Translations under genes and position numbers: made by a program
Source of the DNA: an uncultured Flavobacteriales bacterium
GTDB taxonomy: Bacteria > Bacteroidota > Bacteroidia > Flavobacteriales_E > Vicingaceae
Assembly: GCA_937901255.1 (NCBI GenBank)
Contig: CALCHN010000066.1
Span: 39,237-103,236 of the forward strand
Reading direction: 5' to 3'
Length of the DNA stretch: 64,000 nt
In this document: positions 51,776-59,985 of the stretch, piece by piece
Numbering within the stretch: position 1 is the first letter of the stretch
Layout: each line of letters opens with the position of its first letter
The notes under the pieces: generated by a model
Seen by the model: only the letters and a program-made list of their open reading frames with translations
Told to the model about the DNA's origin: nothing
The model's database searches: none

Positions 51776-51873
51776 CTCTTTCCCCTAATATCTAATTTTA
51801 AAACTTTTGTAAACTCTTCAACGCTTACTGGCTAAATAAACATAATCTCTGTAACTTAGCTTTTTTTAAGCAC

Positions 51874-52548
51874 ATGTCGAAATTATACCTTATACCAACA
51901 CCTATAGGAAATTTAAAAGATATTACTTTTAGAGCCATAGAAGTACTAAAAGCTGTTGATTTAATCTTAGCCGAAGATACTAGAACTTCTTCTAAATTGT
52001 TAAAACATTACGATATTAATCAGCAGTTGATTGCTTTTCATCAACATAATGAACACAAAAATTTAGATAAAGTAATAGATAAATTAAAATCAGGAATAAC
52101 CATTGCTTTAGTTAGTGATGCCGGTACACCTGCTATTTCTGATCCGGGATTTTTATTAGTAAGAGCTTGTGTGGAAAATGATATTGAAGTGGAATGTTTG
52201 CCTGGAGCTACTGCTTTTGTTCCTGCTTTAGTAAATTCAGGATTTCCTTGTGATAAGTTTGTCTTTGAAGGCTTTTTACCTCACAAAAAAGGCAGACAAA
52301 CCCGATTAAAGTTGTTGCAAGAAGAAACTAGAACCATTGTTTTTTATGAATCGCCTCATCGTTTAATAAAAACACTTACCCAGTTTGATGAGTTTTTTGG
52401 CGAAGATAGAAGAATTTCCGTTTCAAGAGAGTTAACTAAAATTCATGAAGAAACAGTAAGAGGAACTGCCAAAGAATTGATTCAGTATTTCACAGAAAAT
52501 ACCCTAAAAGGAGAAATTGTTATTGTTGTTGATAGTTTAAAAGGTTAG
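51874..52548 (+). CDS. rsmI: 16S rRNA (cytidine(1402)-2'-O)-methyltransferase RsmI
   Basis: A 224-residue tetrapyrrole-methylase-fold enzyme. LYLIPTPIGNLKDITFRAIE at the N-terminus, LAEDTRTSSKLLKHY near 34-48, LVSDAGTPAISDPGF near 78-92 and ALVNSGFPCDKFVFEGFLP near 113-131 are the signature blocks of RsmI. It 2'-O-methylates C1402 of 16S rRNA using SAM. The typical C-terminal HTH-like extension of longer homologues is absent, as is common in Bacteroidota. Its stop codon is overlapped by a tandem repeat. Confidence 0.95.
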   Translation: MSKLYLIPTPIGNLKDITFRAIEVLKAVDLILAEDTRTSSKLLKHYDINQQLIAFHQHNEHKNLDKVIDKLKSGITIALVSDAGTPAISDPGFLLVRACVENDIEVECLPGATAFVPALVNSGFPCDKFVFEGFLPHKKGRQTRLKLLQEETRTIVFYESPHRLIKTLTQFDEFFGEDRRISVSRELTKIHEETVRGTAKELIQYFTENTLKGEIVIVVDSLKG

Positions 52549-52648
52549 GAGTTTATAAGGTTAGGAGTTTATAAGGTTAATAGTTAGTTCACGATTAACA
52601 AATAACGGATAACAAATAACGGATAACAAATAACGGATAACAAATAAC
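52545..52648. repeat. Tandem repeats AGTTTATAAGGTTAG and AACAAATAACGGAT
   Basis: Two tandem units of GGTTAGGAGTTTATAA start at the rsmI stop codon. They are followed at 52597-52648 by 3.7 tandem copies of the 14-mer AACAAATAACGGAT. Both unit types recur at 57277-57344 after the WbuZ-like gene. No spacers of unique sequence, so not a CRISPR array. Confidence 0.8.
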
Positions 52649-52725
52649 ATTTTGTTTGTTAAATAACTGTTGAAAGATTAACATTTTCATAACTTTTAAA
52701 CTGAATTTAATCAAAAGATTAGAGT

Positions 52726-52733
52726 TACTTTTG
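52726..52733 (+). promoter_or_regulatory. TAnnTTTG element of the T9SS type B protein gene
   Basis: TACTTTTG is exact to consensus, 68 bases before the start at 52802, so the leader would be about 60 bases. Confidence 0.5.
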
Positions 52734-52801
52734 CATAGAAATTTAAAGTGATTACCTACATGGATTTTCCTAAACCATTTTAAATTCAACCTTTATGAGT
52801 A

Positions 52802-54706
52802 ATGATTTTTAAAGTTAATGGATTAAAAACTTTATTTTTAACATCAATAATTTTTCTGGCTTTACATGCTAAAGCACAAACTCCAACTACTTGTTTCGAA
52901 ATAGAAAGTATCCTTGTAGATGCTTGTGGTTCTCCCGAAGGAGAAAATGAAATGGTTCGTTTTGTTGTAGGAAATACTCCTCTTAATGTAGCTAATATGA
53001 ATGTTAGCTGGGCAAACTCCTCAAACCCTTGGTTAAATACTTGCAAGAATACCACTACGGCAAATGCTGTTAGTGCATTAAATGCTACTGTACAGGGGTG
53101 CGGATTATTACTTGAACCAACCAATGGAATTTTGCCAGCAGGTGCAAGAGTATTGCTTGTAACAAGTACTGCCATTGATGTAAATGCCAATTCTTTTGCC
53201 AACTTAGCGGATACGATGTACGTTATTTTTCAGTGTGCAGGAAATACTGCAGGGCATTTTGCTAATTGGAGTACTTCTGCGGGAATGAGAACCTTATCCA
53301 TTTCGTTTTCATCACCAAGTGGTTGTTCAGACATAGTTACTTATGATAGAACATTACTGGTCAATCAAAACGGAACTATTGGTGGGGCATCAGCAATAAG
53401 AGATGGAGCATTAGCTAATTTCGATTGGCAAGGCAATGCAACTTATGATAATTTTGCTTGTCAAGCCCCTTTTATTCCTGCTAATGTTAGTATTACTGCG
53501 TTGTCACCAACTACTATTTGTCCGGGAGATAATGTTCAATTAACAGTAAATGCTAGTAGTTCGCTACAAAATTTACTTTGGAGCGGTGGCAACGGATCTT
53601 TTAGTTCCACAACAAGCAATACCACTACTTATTCTTCTTCAATAAACGATACCTCAGATTTTTATATTTATGTAGAAGGTTCGGCAGCTTGTGGAACTAT
53701 TACAGATAGTATTTTAATTACCATTAATCCACCAGCTACAGCTACTCAAAATGCAAGTATTTGTCAAGGACAAACTTACACCTTGCCGGGAGGAAGTCAG
53801 GTAAATACACAAGGAACGTTTATTGACACACTTATTGGTGGTGCTGCATCAGGTTGTGACAGTATAATTACCACCAACCTTGCGGTAAATAATTTTACCA
53901 CAGGTTCAACAAGTATTTCAATTTGTCAAGGAGATAGTATTTTGTTAGGGGGAGCTTTTCAAACAACAGCTGGAAATTATATAGACACACTTGTTGGCGG
54001 AAGTAGTGCAGGTTGTGACAGCATTATTACAACTATGTTAAACATCAATCCTACCAAATTTAGCTCTCAAAATTTTACTGAATGTCCAGGATTTAGCATA
54101 ACTGTTGGAGGAAATGTTTATGCCTCAACTGGCATTTATACAGATGTACTTAGCACTTCTTTAGGATGTGATAGCATTGTTGAAACCAACTTAACTATTA
54201 TTGCAACCAACCAAGTAAATATAGTGCAAAATAACGTTACCATTTGCAGAGATGAATTACAAACAGGCTTTGTTATAAATGCCGTTGGAGGAGCTAATTT
54301 AGTTTGGAGTTCAGGAGAAACAGGGGTTGACTCTATAATTGTTTTTACCGAAGGAATTTATACCGTTACATCAACTGATAATGGCTGTATTTCTGAAGAT
54401 CAAATAGAAATTACCAGAGACGAATGTTTAGTGCCGACTATTTTTGTCCCAAATACTTTTACACCTAATAATGATAATAATAATGACGTCTTTATGATAA
54501 AAGGAAGTGAATTTGATTTTTTTGAAGCTACAATTTTTAACAGATGGGGCGAGCAGCTGTTTTCATGGAAGGAAATAGATGAAGGCTGGGATGGAACTTA
54601 CCAAGGAAGTGTTGTACCAACAGGTACTTATTTTTACTTGATTGATGTTACCTTTTTAGGTGGCAAAAGAGAGTTTATTAAGGGCTCGGTTACGTTACTA
54701 AGATAA
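52802..54706 (+). CDS. Secreted protein with T9SS type B (gliding-motility-type) C-terminal domain
   Basis: A 634-residue secreted protein. A signal peptide (about 1-26, ending ALHAKAQ) is followed by a LamG/lamin-tail-like domain (CFEIESILVDACGSPEGENE and the WSTSAGMRTLSIS region). Then come repeated Ser/Thr-rich beta segments with a recurring SICQGDS/CDSIITT pattern (near 310-470). The last ~85 residues are a clear type B sorting domain: IFVPNTFTPNNDNNNDVF, NRWGEQLFSW, GWDGTYQG and the final KGSVTLLR. It is exported by the type IX system and surface attached, possibly an adhesin. Confidence 0.9.
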   Translation: MIFKVNGLKTLFLTSIIFLALHAKAQTPTTCFEIESILVDACGSPEGENEMVRFVVGNTPLNVANMNVSWANSSNPWLNTCKNTTTANAVSALNATVQGCGLLLEPTNGILPAGARVLLVTSTAIDVNANSFANLADTMYVIFQCAGNTAGHFANWSTSAGMRTLSISFSSPSGCSDIVTYDRTLLVNQNGTIGGASAIRDGALANFDWQGNATYDNFACQAPFIPANVSITALSPTTICPGDNVQLTVNASSSLQNLLWSGGNGSFSSTTSNTTTYSSSINDTSDFYIYVEGSAACGTITDSILITINPPATATQNASICQGQTYTLPGGSQVNTQGTFIDTLIGGAASGCDSIITTNLAVNNFTTGSTSISICQGDSILLGGAFQTTAGNYIDTLVGGSSAGCDSIITTMLNINPTKFSSQNFTECPGFSITVGGNVYASTGIYTDVLSTSLGCDSIVETNLTIIATNQVNIVQNNVTICRDELQTGFVINAVGGANLVWSSGETGVDSIIVFTEGIYTVTSTDNGCISEDQIEITRDECLVPTIFVPNTFTPNNDNNNDVFMIKGSEFDFFEATIFNRWGEQLFSWKEIDEGWDGTYQGSVVPTGTYFYLIDVTFLGGKREFIKGSVTLLR

Positions 54707-54773
54707 GAAGGCAACACTTAAGTCGTTTTTAACGTTTTGACTAATACAACTATAAGAATAACAGGTTAATAAA

Positions 54774-55823
54774 ATGTTTTTCTATAACTTCAAATATAAC
54801 TTAAATTTCGCTTTAGCATTAGTGCTAACTTTGGTCTCTATAAACTTCTCGGCACAAGTATGCGAATCCGGAGCTATTTATGTAAGTGGATCAGGTTGTG
54901 GATGTATTGGCGGTTGTGATTTAACATCTTTAGGAGGTCCAGATTGTGGAACAGGAGTAGGTGGGAATTGTGATGGAGGACATCAAACTATGTCAACAAT
55001 AGTTGAAGTACCTGATGGTTGTGATGTAAGAATTACTGCTGAAATGAAAAACAGAACAAGTCCATGTACAGCCTCTGGTGCCGATGGAAACTCAACTTCG
55101 GCTGATAGACTTAGAATTAGAAATATAGCAGGTGGAACGCCACCTTGGCAAATAGGAGGAGCTAATGCAAGCTTATTCGATCAAATGACTGTTACTGGTT
55201 CGGCAACTATTATTATTGAAGGAGCAGCAGATAGAAGTGATGAAATTATTACTTACACCATTGAAGATGTTGGTTCTTGTAATTGTAGTCAAATTTTACC
55301 TGTAGAGTTAGTAGATTTTTCAGGTGAAATATATAATGAAAACTCCAATGTTTTGAAATGGGTTACGTTAACAGAAATCAACAACGATTATTTTACCCTA
55401 GAAAGAAGTACCGATGCCATCAATTTTGAAACCATAGCAATTGTAGCTGGTGCAGGAAATACAAATACCTTGAATTATTATAATTATATTGACGCAACCA
55501 TAAACCTTAAACATCAAACTTCAAATATTTTTTATTATAGATTAAAACAAACCGATTTTGATGGCAAGTCTGAATACTTTGATATGGTTGCCATTTCAAG
55601 AAAAAAAGATAATCAATTAAGTGCTTTTGTGTTTGATAATCAACTTACTATTCAGTCAGAAGAACCTTATACTTTACAACTATTAGATTTAACAGGACGA
55701 GTAGTATATTCCAACAAATCTCAAAAAAATAGTATCGATTTATCTTTTTTAAGCAAAGGAATCTACATCTACCGAATTGAACTTCCTACTGCCATTTTAT
55801 CAGATAAAATAGTAGTGCAGTAA
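54774..55823 (+). CDS. Secreted protein with T9SS type A sorting domain
   Basis: A 349-residue protein with a signal peptide (about 1-27, ending INFSAQ). It has a Gly/Cys-rich N-terminal domain (CESGAIYVSGSGCGC, CNCSQ) and a fibronectin-III-like segment typical of T9SS proteins (LVDFSGEIYNENSNVLKWVTLTEINNDYFTLERS near 175-210). The last ~70 residues form a type A sorting domain (LQLLDLTGRVVYSNK, LSFLSKGIYIYRIE...). The Cys content is unusual for T9SS cargo and suggests disulfides or a metal site. Start chosen at the ATG giving the signal peptide. Confidence 0.85.
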   Translation: MFFYNFKYNLNFALALVLTLVSINFSAQVCESGAIYVSGSGCGCIGGCDLTSLGGPDCGTGVGGNCDGGHQTMSTIVEVPDGCDVRITAEMKNRTSPCTASGADGNSTSADRLRIRNIAGGTPPWQIGGANASLFDQMTVTGSATIIIEGAADRSDEIITYTIEDVGSCNCSQILPVELVDFSGEIYNENSNVLKWVTLTEINNDYFTLERSTDAINFETIAIVAGAGNTNTLNYYNYIDATINLKHQTSNIFYYRLKQTDFDGKSEYFDMVAISRKKDNQLSAFVFDNQLTIQSEEPYTLQLLDLTGRVVYSNKSQKNSIDLSFLSKGIYIYRIELPTAILSDKIVVQ

Positions 55824-55862
55824 TTTATAGCAAGTTCATTACCTCATTTCATTAAATCGAAT

Positions 55863-55870
55863 TACATTTG
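55863..55870 (+). promoter_or_regulatory. TAnnTTTG element of the hisH-like gene
   Basis: TACATTTG is exact to consensus, 22 bases before the ATG at 55893. Confidence 0.55.
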
Positions 55871-55892
55871 TAATATCTAAGAGATTTTGCTC

Positions 55893-56507
55893 ATGATTAC
55901 TATTATTAACTACAACGCTGGAAATATTAAGTCCATTCAGAATATGCTAAAACGTATTGGGGCTAAATCTGTTATCAGTTCTTCTGCTGAAGAAATTGCT
56001 CAAGCAGAAAAACTTATATTACCAGGCGTAGGTAGCTTTGATTATGGTATGAAAAATCTGCTACAATCTGGCTTAATCGAGATACTCAATGAAAAAGTTA
56101 TAAATAATAAAACGCCTATATTAGGCATTTGCTTAGGAGCTCAGTTGTTAGGGAATAATAGCGAAGAAGGAGTAGAAAAAGGGTTGGGTTGGATTGATAT
56201 GGATATTGTGAAGTTTGACAAATCTAAAATGAACGATCAACTAAAAATTCCTCACATGAGTTGGAATGAGATTACTGTTACGAAAAAATCGATGCTAATG
56301 GAAGGACTTGAAAATGAAGCTAGATTTTACTTTGTACATACTTTTCACATGCAACCTAAAAATGAAAATGATGTGTTAACCAACTCTAATTATGGTTACG
56401 AATTTGTTTCCGCAGTAGAAAAAGAAAATATTTTTGGCGTACAATTTCATCCTGAAAAAAGCCATAAATTTGGTATGAGGTTATTACAAAACTTTGTTAA
56501 CCTATAA
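55893..56507 (+). CDS. hisH: HisH-type glutamine amidotransferase subunit (WbuY-like)
   Basis: A 204-residue class I glutaminase started at the ATG 55893; a TTG six bases upstream is in frame but less likely. ILPGVGSFDYGM near 48-59, the nucleophile Cys in LGICLGAQLLG near 78-88, HMSWNEI, FVHTFHM and the catalytic His/Glu in GVQFHPEKSH near 188-197 are all present. It supplies ammonia from glutamine to the synthase subunit encoded next. Because the partner looks like WbuZ/HisF2 rather than true HisF, the pair probably serves sugar amidation, not histidine synthesis. No other his genes are nearby. Confidence 0.85.
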   Translation: MITIINYNAGNIKSIQNMLKRIGAKSVISSSAEEIAQAEKLILPGVGSFDYGMKNLLQSGLIEILNEKVINNKTPILGICLGAQLLGNNSEEGVEKGLGWIDMDIVKFDKSKMNDQLKIPHMSWNEITVTKKSMLMEGLENEARFYFVHTFHMQPKNENDVLTNSNYGYEFVSAVEKENIFGVQFHPEKSHKFGMRLLQNFVNL

Positions 56508-56511
56508 ACCA

Positions 56512-57279
56512 ATGCGAAGAATTAGAGTTATACCGGTACTTACCTTGCAAAACGAAAAGTTAGTAAAAACCATTCGTTTTAAAAACCCTAACTATATTGG
56601 CGACCCAATTAATGCCGTTAAAATTTTTAATGAAAAAGAGGTTGATGAAATTGTAATTTTAGACATTACCGCCACCAAAGAAAAAAGAACACTCAACTAT
56701 AAAAAAATTGAAGAAATTGCTGAAGAAGCTTTTATGCCCTTTGCTTACGGTGGAGGAATAAATTCTTTATCCCAAATAGAAAAGCTTTTTAAATTGGGTA
56801 TAGAAAAAGTAGTTATTAACTCGGCACTTTCAACTAATTTAAATTTAATTACTGAGGCAGCTAACATATTTGGTTCGCAAAGTATTGTTGCGTCTATAGA
56901 TGTAAAAAAAGATTGGTTGGGCAAACAACAAGCTTATACCGTTTCAGGAAGTAAAAAAGTAAAAACACCACTTCTAACTTTTGTGCAACAAATAGAAGAA
57001 AGTGGAGCAGGAGAATTATTTATTAATTCTATCGATTTAGATGGTACTTTTTCAGGATATGATTATTCATTAATTTCAAAAATTTCCGAAGTAAGCTCAT
57101 TGCCTTTAGTTATTTGTGGAGGAGCGAAACAATCGTCAGATTTTTTAACAGCTGTACAACATGGAGCAAGTGCTGTTGCAGCAAGTAGCATGTTTGTTTA
57201 CCAAGGAGCCCAAAAAGGAATTTTAATAAGCTATCCCTCGCAAGAAAAGCTTGTTGCAGAAGTGTATCAGCATATTTAG
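56512..57279 (+). CDS. wbuZ: HisF2/WbuZ-like (acetamidino-sugar) synthase subunit
   Basis: A 255-residue TIM barrel, started at the ATG after the upstream stop. The N-terminus RRIRVIPVLTLQNEKLVKT and KNPNYIGDPINAVKIFNEKE, and the C-terminal SSMFVYQGAQKGILISYPS, are those of the WbuZ/HisF2 family; true HisF would begin with IPCLD and retain DGTxxGYD. Here DGTFSGYD near 184-191 and GGGINS near 81-86 are kept. With the HisH-like partner it channels ammonia, usually to an N-acetyl-sugar amidotransferase (WbuX/WbpG/PseA), which is not visible in the window. Confidence 0.8.
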   Translation: MRRIRVIPVLTLQNEKLVKTIRFKNPNYIGDPINAVKIFNEKEVDEIVILDITATKEKRTLNYKKIEEIAEEAFMPFAYGGGINSLSQIEKLFKLGIEKVVINSALSTNLNLITEAANIFGSQSIVASIDVKKDWLGKQQAYTVSGSKKVKTPLLTFVQQIEESGAGELFINSIDLDGTFSGYDYSLISKISEVSSLPLVICGGAKQSSDFLTAVQHGASAVAASSMFVYQGAQKGILISYPSQEKLVAEVYQHI

Positions 57280-57344
57280 TTTAGAAGTTTATATAGTTTA
57301 GAAGTTTATAATTAACCATAACAAATAACGGATAACAAATAAAT
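57277..57344. repeat. Repeats related to those at 52545
   Basis: TTTAGAAGTTTATA occurs twice, starting at the stop codon of the WbuZ-like gene. It is followed by one and a half units of AACAAATAACGGAT. Same order and composition as at 52545-52648. Confidence 0.75.
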
Positions 57345-57345
57345 A

Positions 57346-57393
57346 GGCTTTGTGCGTTGGCAAAGTCCTCCTTCGGGGGATTTAGGGGGCTAA
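57346..57393. repeat. Composite dispersed repeat 'GGCTTTGTGCGTTGGC' plus 'AAAGTCCTCC...GGGGGATTTAGGGGGC'
   Basis: GGCTTTGTGCGTTGGC (57346-57361) recurs exactly at 59931-59946. The second part (57362-57393) is the reverse complement of the 41161 repeat family. This block ends 15 bases before the GTG start of the next gene. Confidence 0.75.
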
Positions 57394-57408
57394 TAATAAA
57401 AAATAAAA

Positions 57409-58611
57409 GTGCAACATCACAATAACATCTCCATTCATCCATCAACAACAATAATAGTTGTAATACCTTGCTACAACGAACCTAATTTGGTTAAAAGTCT
57501 TCAAAGTCTTTACGATTGCGAACCAACACAAACAAATGTGGAGGTAATTACAGTCATCAATTCATCAGAAGCCGATTCAAAAGAAGTTTTAGAACAAAAT
57601 CAATATAGCTTGAATGAAGCCTTAGTTTGGTCATCCAATCATCAGCGAGATAACATTCATTTTTCATTTATTGAAGCAACAGGTTTACCAAAAAAAGATG
57701 CAGGCGTTGGTTTAGCTCGAAAAATAGGAATGGATGAAGCTTACAACAGATTGGCTTCAACTGGTAAAACTGATGGGATTATTGTTTGCTTTGATGCAGA
57801 TGCTACGTGTGCTAAAAATTACCTCTCAGCAATAGAAACTCATTTTAATCAACATCCTAAAAGTGTAGGTTGCTCCATTTATTACGAGCATCCTATAGAA
57901 GGAAATGAATTTCCGCAGCGAATTTATGATGGAATTATTCAGTACGAACTTCATTTGCGTTATTACAAAGAAGCACTGCATTATGTTGGATTGCCTTATG
58001 CCTTTCATACTGTTGGCTCAAGTATGGCGGTTAGAGCAGCTATTTATCATAAACAAGGTGGGATGAACAAACGGAAAGCCGGAGAGGATTTTTATTTTCT
58101 GCAAAAAGTAATTCCATTGGGAAACTTTACAGAGATAAATACTTCTAAAGTTTTTCCTTCTCCCAGAATTTCGGAGCGAGTACCTTTCGGGACGGGAAGA
58201 GCCATGCAGCAGTGGACGAATAGTGAAGATGAAACTTTATTTACCTATAATTTTAATTCTTTTAAAGAGTTGAAAATATTTTTTGATACTAGTGAGCTAT
58301 TGTTTTCTAATGATGAAATTCCTTTACCAAAAAGTGTGTCAGCATTTTTAAAAGAGAATGATTTTGAAAGTAATTTAAAGAAAATTAGAGCGAATGCTAC
58401 CAATTCCAAACACTTTAAAGAATTACTTTTTAAATGGTTTAATGCTTTTAAAACCTTAAAATTTTTACATTTTTGTAGAGATAATTTTTACCAAAATCAA
58501 CCAATTGATGAAGCTGCCAATGTACTTTTAAAAACAATTAATCTAAAAGAACAACAATCGATGAAAGATTTGCTTTTGAAATACAGAGCATTACAATTAA
58601 AAAAAAGTTAA
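57409..58611 (+). CDS. Glycosyltransferase family 2 protein
   Basis: A 400-residue GT-A enzyme. VIPCYNEPNLVKSLQSL near 18-34 opens the fold, VCFDADATCAKNYL near 125-138 is the DxD region, and MNKRKAGEDFYFLQKV near 223-238 contains the acceptor-side ED/Q pair. The start is a GTG directly after a dispersed repeat, with a stop codon upstream in frame and no ATG near, so the repeat may have replaced the native start region. It follows the WbuY/WbuZ-like pair and may act on the same glycan. Specificity unknown. Confidence 0.8.
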   Translation: MQHHNNISIHPSTTIIVVIPCYNEPNLVKSLQSLYDCEPTQTNVEVITVINSSEADSKEVLEQNQYSLNEALVWSSNHQRDNIHFSFIEATGLPKKDAGVGLARKIGMDEAYNRLASTGKTDGIIVCFDADATCAKNYLSAIETHFNQHPKSVGCSIYYEHPIEGNEFPQRIYDGIIQYELHLRYYKEALHYVGLPYAFHTVGSSMAVRAAIYHKQGGMNKRKAGEDFYFLQKVIPLGNFTEINTSKVFPSPRISERVPFGTGRAMQQWTNSEDETLFTYNFNSFKELKIFFDTSELLFSNDEIPLPKSVSAFLKENDFESNLKKIRANATNSKHFKELLFKWFNAFKTLKFLHFCRDNFYQNQPIDEAANVLLKTINLKEQQSMKDLLLKYRALQLKKS

Positions 58612-58678
58612 TTAATTATGAAATTTGAATCTAGTATAATATTAAAGTGTTTACTCGTGATTAATTCAGATTATATTT

Positions 58679-58749
58679 ACTCACCCCCAAGTTATCATGC
58701 GATAACTATTCCCCCTCTCTTCAAAAGAGAGGGGGGTAGGGGGTGAGTT
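58679..58749. repeat. Cloverleaf-like palindromic repeat, copy 2
   Basis: Reverse-oriented relative of the element at 13893-13966. Outer arms ACTCACCCCC and GGGGGTGAGT enclose AGTTATC-ATGC-GATAACT and a CCCCCTCTCTT/AAGAGAGGGGG hairpin. Loop bases differ while the arms are kept, as expected for a structure-conserved element. Confidence 0.8.
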
Positions 58750-58800
58750 GAGAATAAATTCAATTCTTAAACAACTATTAATTAAAGTAAATAATATTAA

Positions 58801-59715
58801 ATGAACAAAACCGACCTTATTGTAATATTAGGCATTACTGCTACCGGAAAAACCAAGTTAGCAGCACATTTAGCCGAAAAGCTTGATGGAGAAATTATTA
58901 GTGCAGATTCTCGTCAGGTTTACAGAGGTATGGATATAGGTTCTGGTAAGGATTTGAATGATTTTATAGTAAATGGAAAATCAATACCTTATCATTTAAT
59001 TGATATAAAAAATGCCGGAGAAGAGTATAATGTATTTGAATTTCAGAAAGATTTTTTAGCTGCTTTTGAGGATATAAAAAGTAGAAATAAACAAGCTATT
59101 TTATGTGGAGGAACAGGTTTGTATCTCGAAGCTGTTTTAAAAGGTTACCGCATGTTAGCTATCCCTGAAAATACTGAGCTTAGAAATGAATTAGCTTTAA
59201 AAACCAATGAGGAATTGGTGGAAATCCTCAAAAAATACAAACAATTGCATAACACCACAGATACAGAAGATAAAGAAAGATTAATTAAAGCCATTGAAAT
59301 TGCTTCTTTTCAGCAAGAAAATGAAGCCTTAATAAGCGATTTTCCGACATTTAATTATCACTTATTTGGAATTCATTTTGAAAGACCAATTATAAGAGAA
59401 AGAATTACCGTTCGTTTACAACAACGTCTGGAAAATGAAGAAATGATAGGAGAGGTAGAAGGGTTGATAAAAGCAGGAGTTCCTACAGAAAAACTAAAGT
59501 TTTACGGATTAGAATATAAATTGATTACGGCTTACTTATTGAATGAAATCAGCAAAGAAGAACTATTTACTCAACTAAACATTGCCATACATCAGTTTGC
59601 TAAACGACAAGCAACTTGGTATAGAAAAATGGAAAAAAATGGCTTTAAAATTAACTGGATAGATGGTAATTTAAGCCTAGATGAAAAAGCGAATGAAGTG
59701 TTGGATAGGTTATAA
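58801..59715 (+). CDS. miaA: tRNA dimethylallyltransferase MiaA (divergent form)
   Basis: A 304-residue enzyme. The P-loop is GITATGKT near 11-18 (usually GPTASGKT), followed by SADSRQVYRGMDIGSGKDL near 38-56, IPYHLIDI, CGGTGLYLEAVLKGY near 101-115 and the C-terminal FAKRQATWYRK near 274-284, the last a strong MiaA signature. It prenylates A37 of tRNAs reading UNN codons. The G-S-G-K variant and the modified P-loop place it in a divergent MiaA subgroup, so a second, canonical copy could exist elsewhere. Confidence 0.88.
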   Translation: MNKTDLIVILGITATGKTKLAAHLAEKLDGEIISADSRQVYRGMDIGSGKDLNDFIVNGKSIPYHLIDIKNAGEEYNVFEFQKDFLAAFEDIKSRNKQAILCGGTGLYLEAVLKGYRMLAIPENTELRNELALKTNEELVEILKKYKQLHNTTDTEDKERLIKAIEIASFQQENEALISDFPTFNYHLFGIHFERPIIRERITVRLQQRLENEEMIGEVEGLIKAGVPTEKLKFYGLEYKLITAYLLNEISKEELFTQLNIAIHQFAKRQATWYRKMEKNGFKINWIDGNLSLDEKANEVLDRL

Positions 59716-59737
59716 GTTTATGAGATTATAAGGGAAT

Positions 59738-59809
59738 TGTCATTTCGAGCAATGTTTTTCGTGCTGTTTGTAAAGCAGTACTGAAAAACGAAGTCGAGTA
59801 ATCTTCTTA
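59738..59809. repeat. Dispersed repeat 'TGTCATTTCGAG', copy 2
   Basis: TGTCATTTCGAGCAATGTTT at the start and GAAGTCGAGTAATCTTCTTA at the end match the copy at 51707 in the same orientation. The central hairpin is GTGCTGTTTGTAAAGCAGTAC in form, with conserved arms and changed loop. Confidence 0.75.
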
Positions 59810-59930
59810 TTTATTAACCAATACAGCCAATTTATATTTTCAAATCCTAACCAATAAGATATCTCTGCTTCATTTTACTAAACTTCGTTCCTCAATTTGT
59901 AAAATATCAATCGATATGACAGTATAAATT

Positions 59931-59982
59931 GGCTTTGTGCGTTGGCTACTCCTTCCCTTTGGGAAGGTTGGGATGGGCTTTT
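59931..59982. repeat. Composite repeat 'GGCTTTGTGCGTTGGC' plus CCTTCCC-TTT-GGGAAGG
   Basis: The first 16 bases are identical to 57346-57361. The second part is a perfect hairpin CCTTCCC-TTT-GGGAAGG (59951-59967) followed by TTGGGATGGGCTTTT. It lies just beyond the stop of the rhodanese gene and could act as its terminator. Confidence 0.7.
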
Positions 59983-59985
59983 GGA

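Noticed and set aside
52597..52648. Short tandem repeats that could suggest a CRISPR array
   Set aside because: The 14-base units are directly adjacent with no unique spacers, and no cas genes are near.
52786..53202. 138-residue open frame on the minus strand
   Set aside because: It is antisense to the start of the T9SS type B protein gene, which has a signal peptide and sorting domain; the antisense frame has neither.
55893..57279. Part of a histidine biosynthesis operon
   Set aside because: The HisF-like protein has WbuZ-type ends, and none of the other his genes is adjacent.
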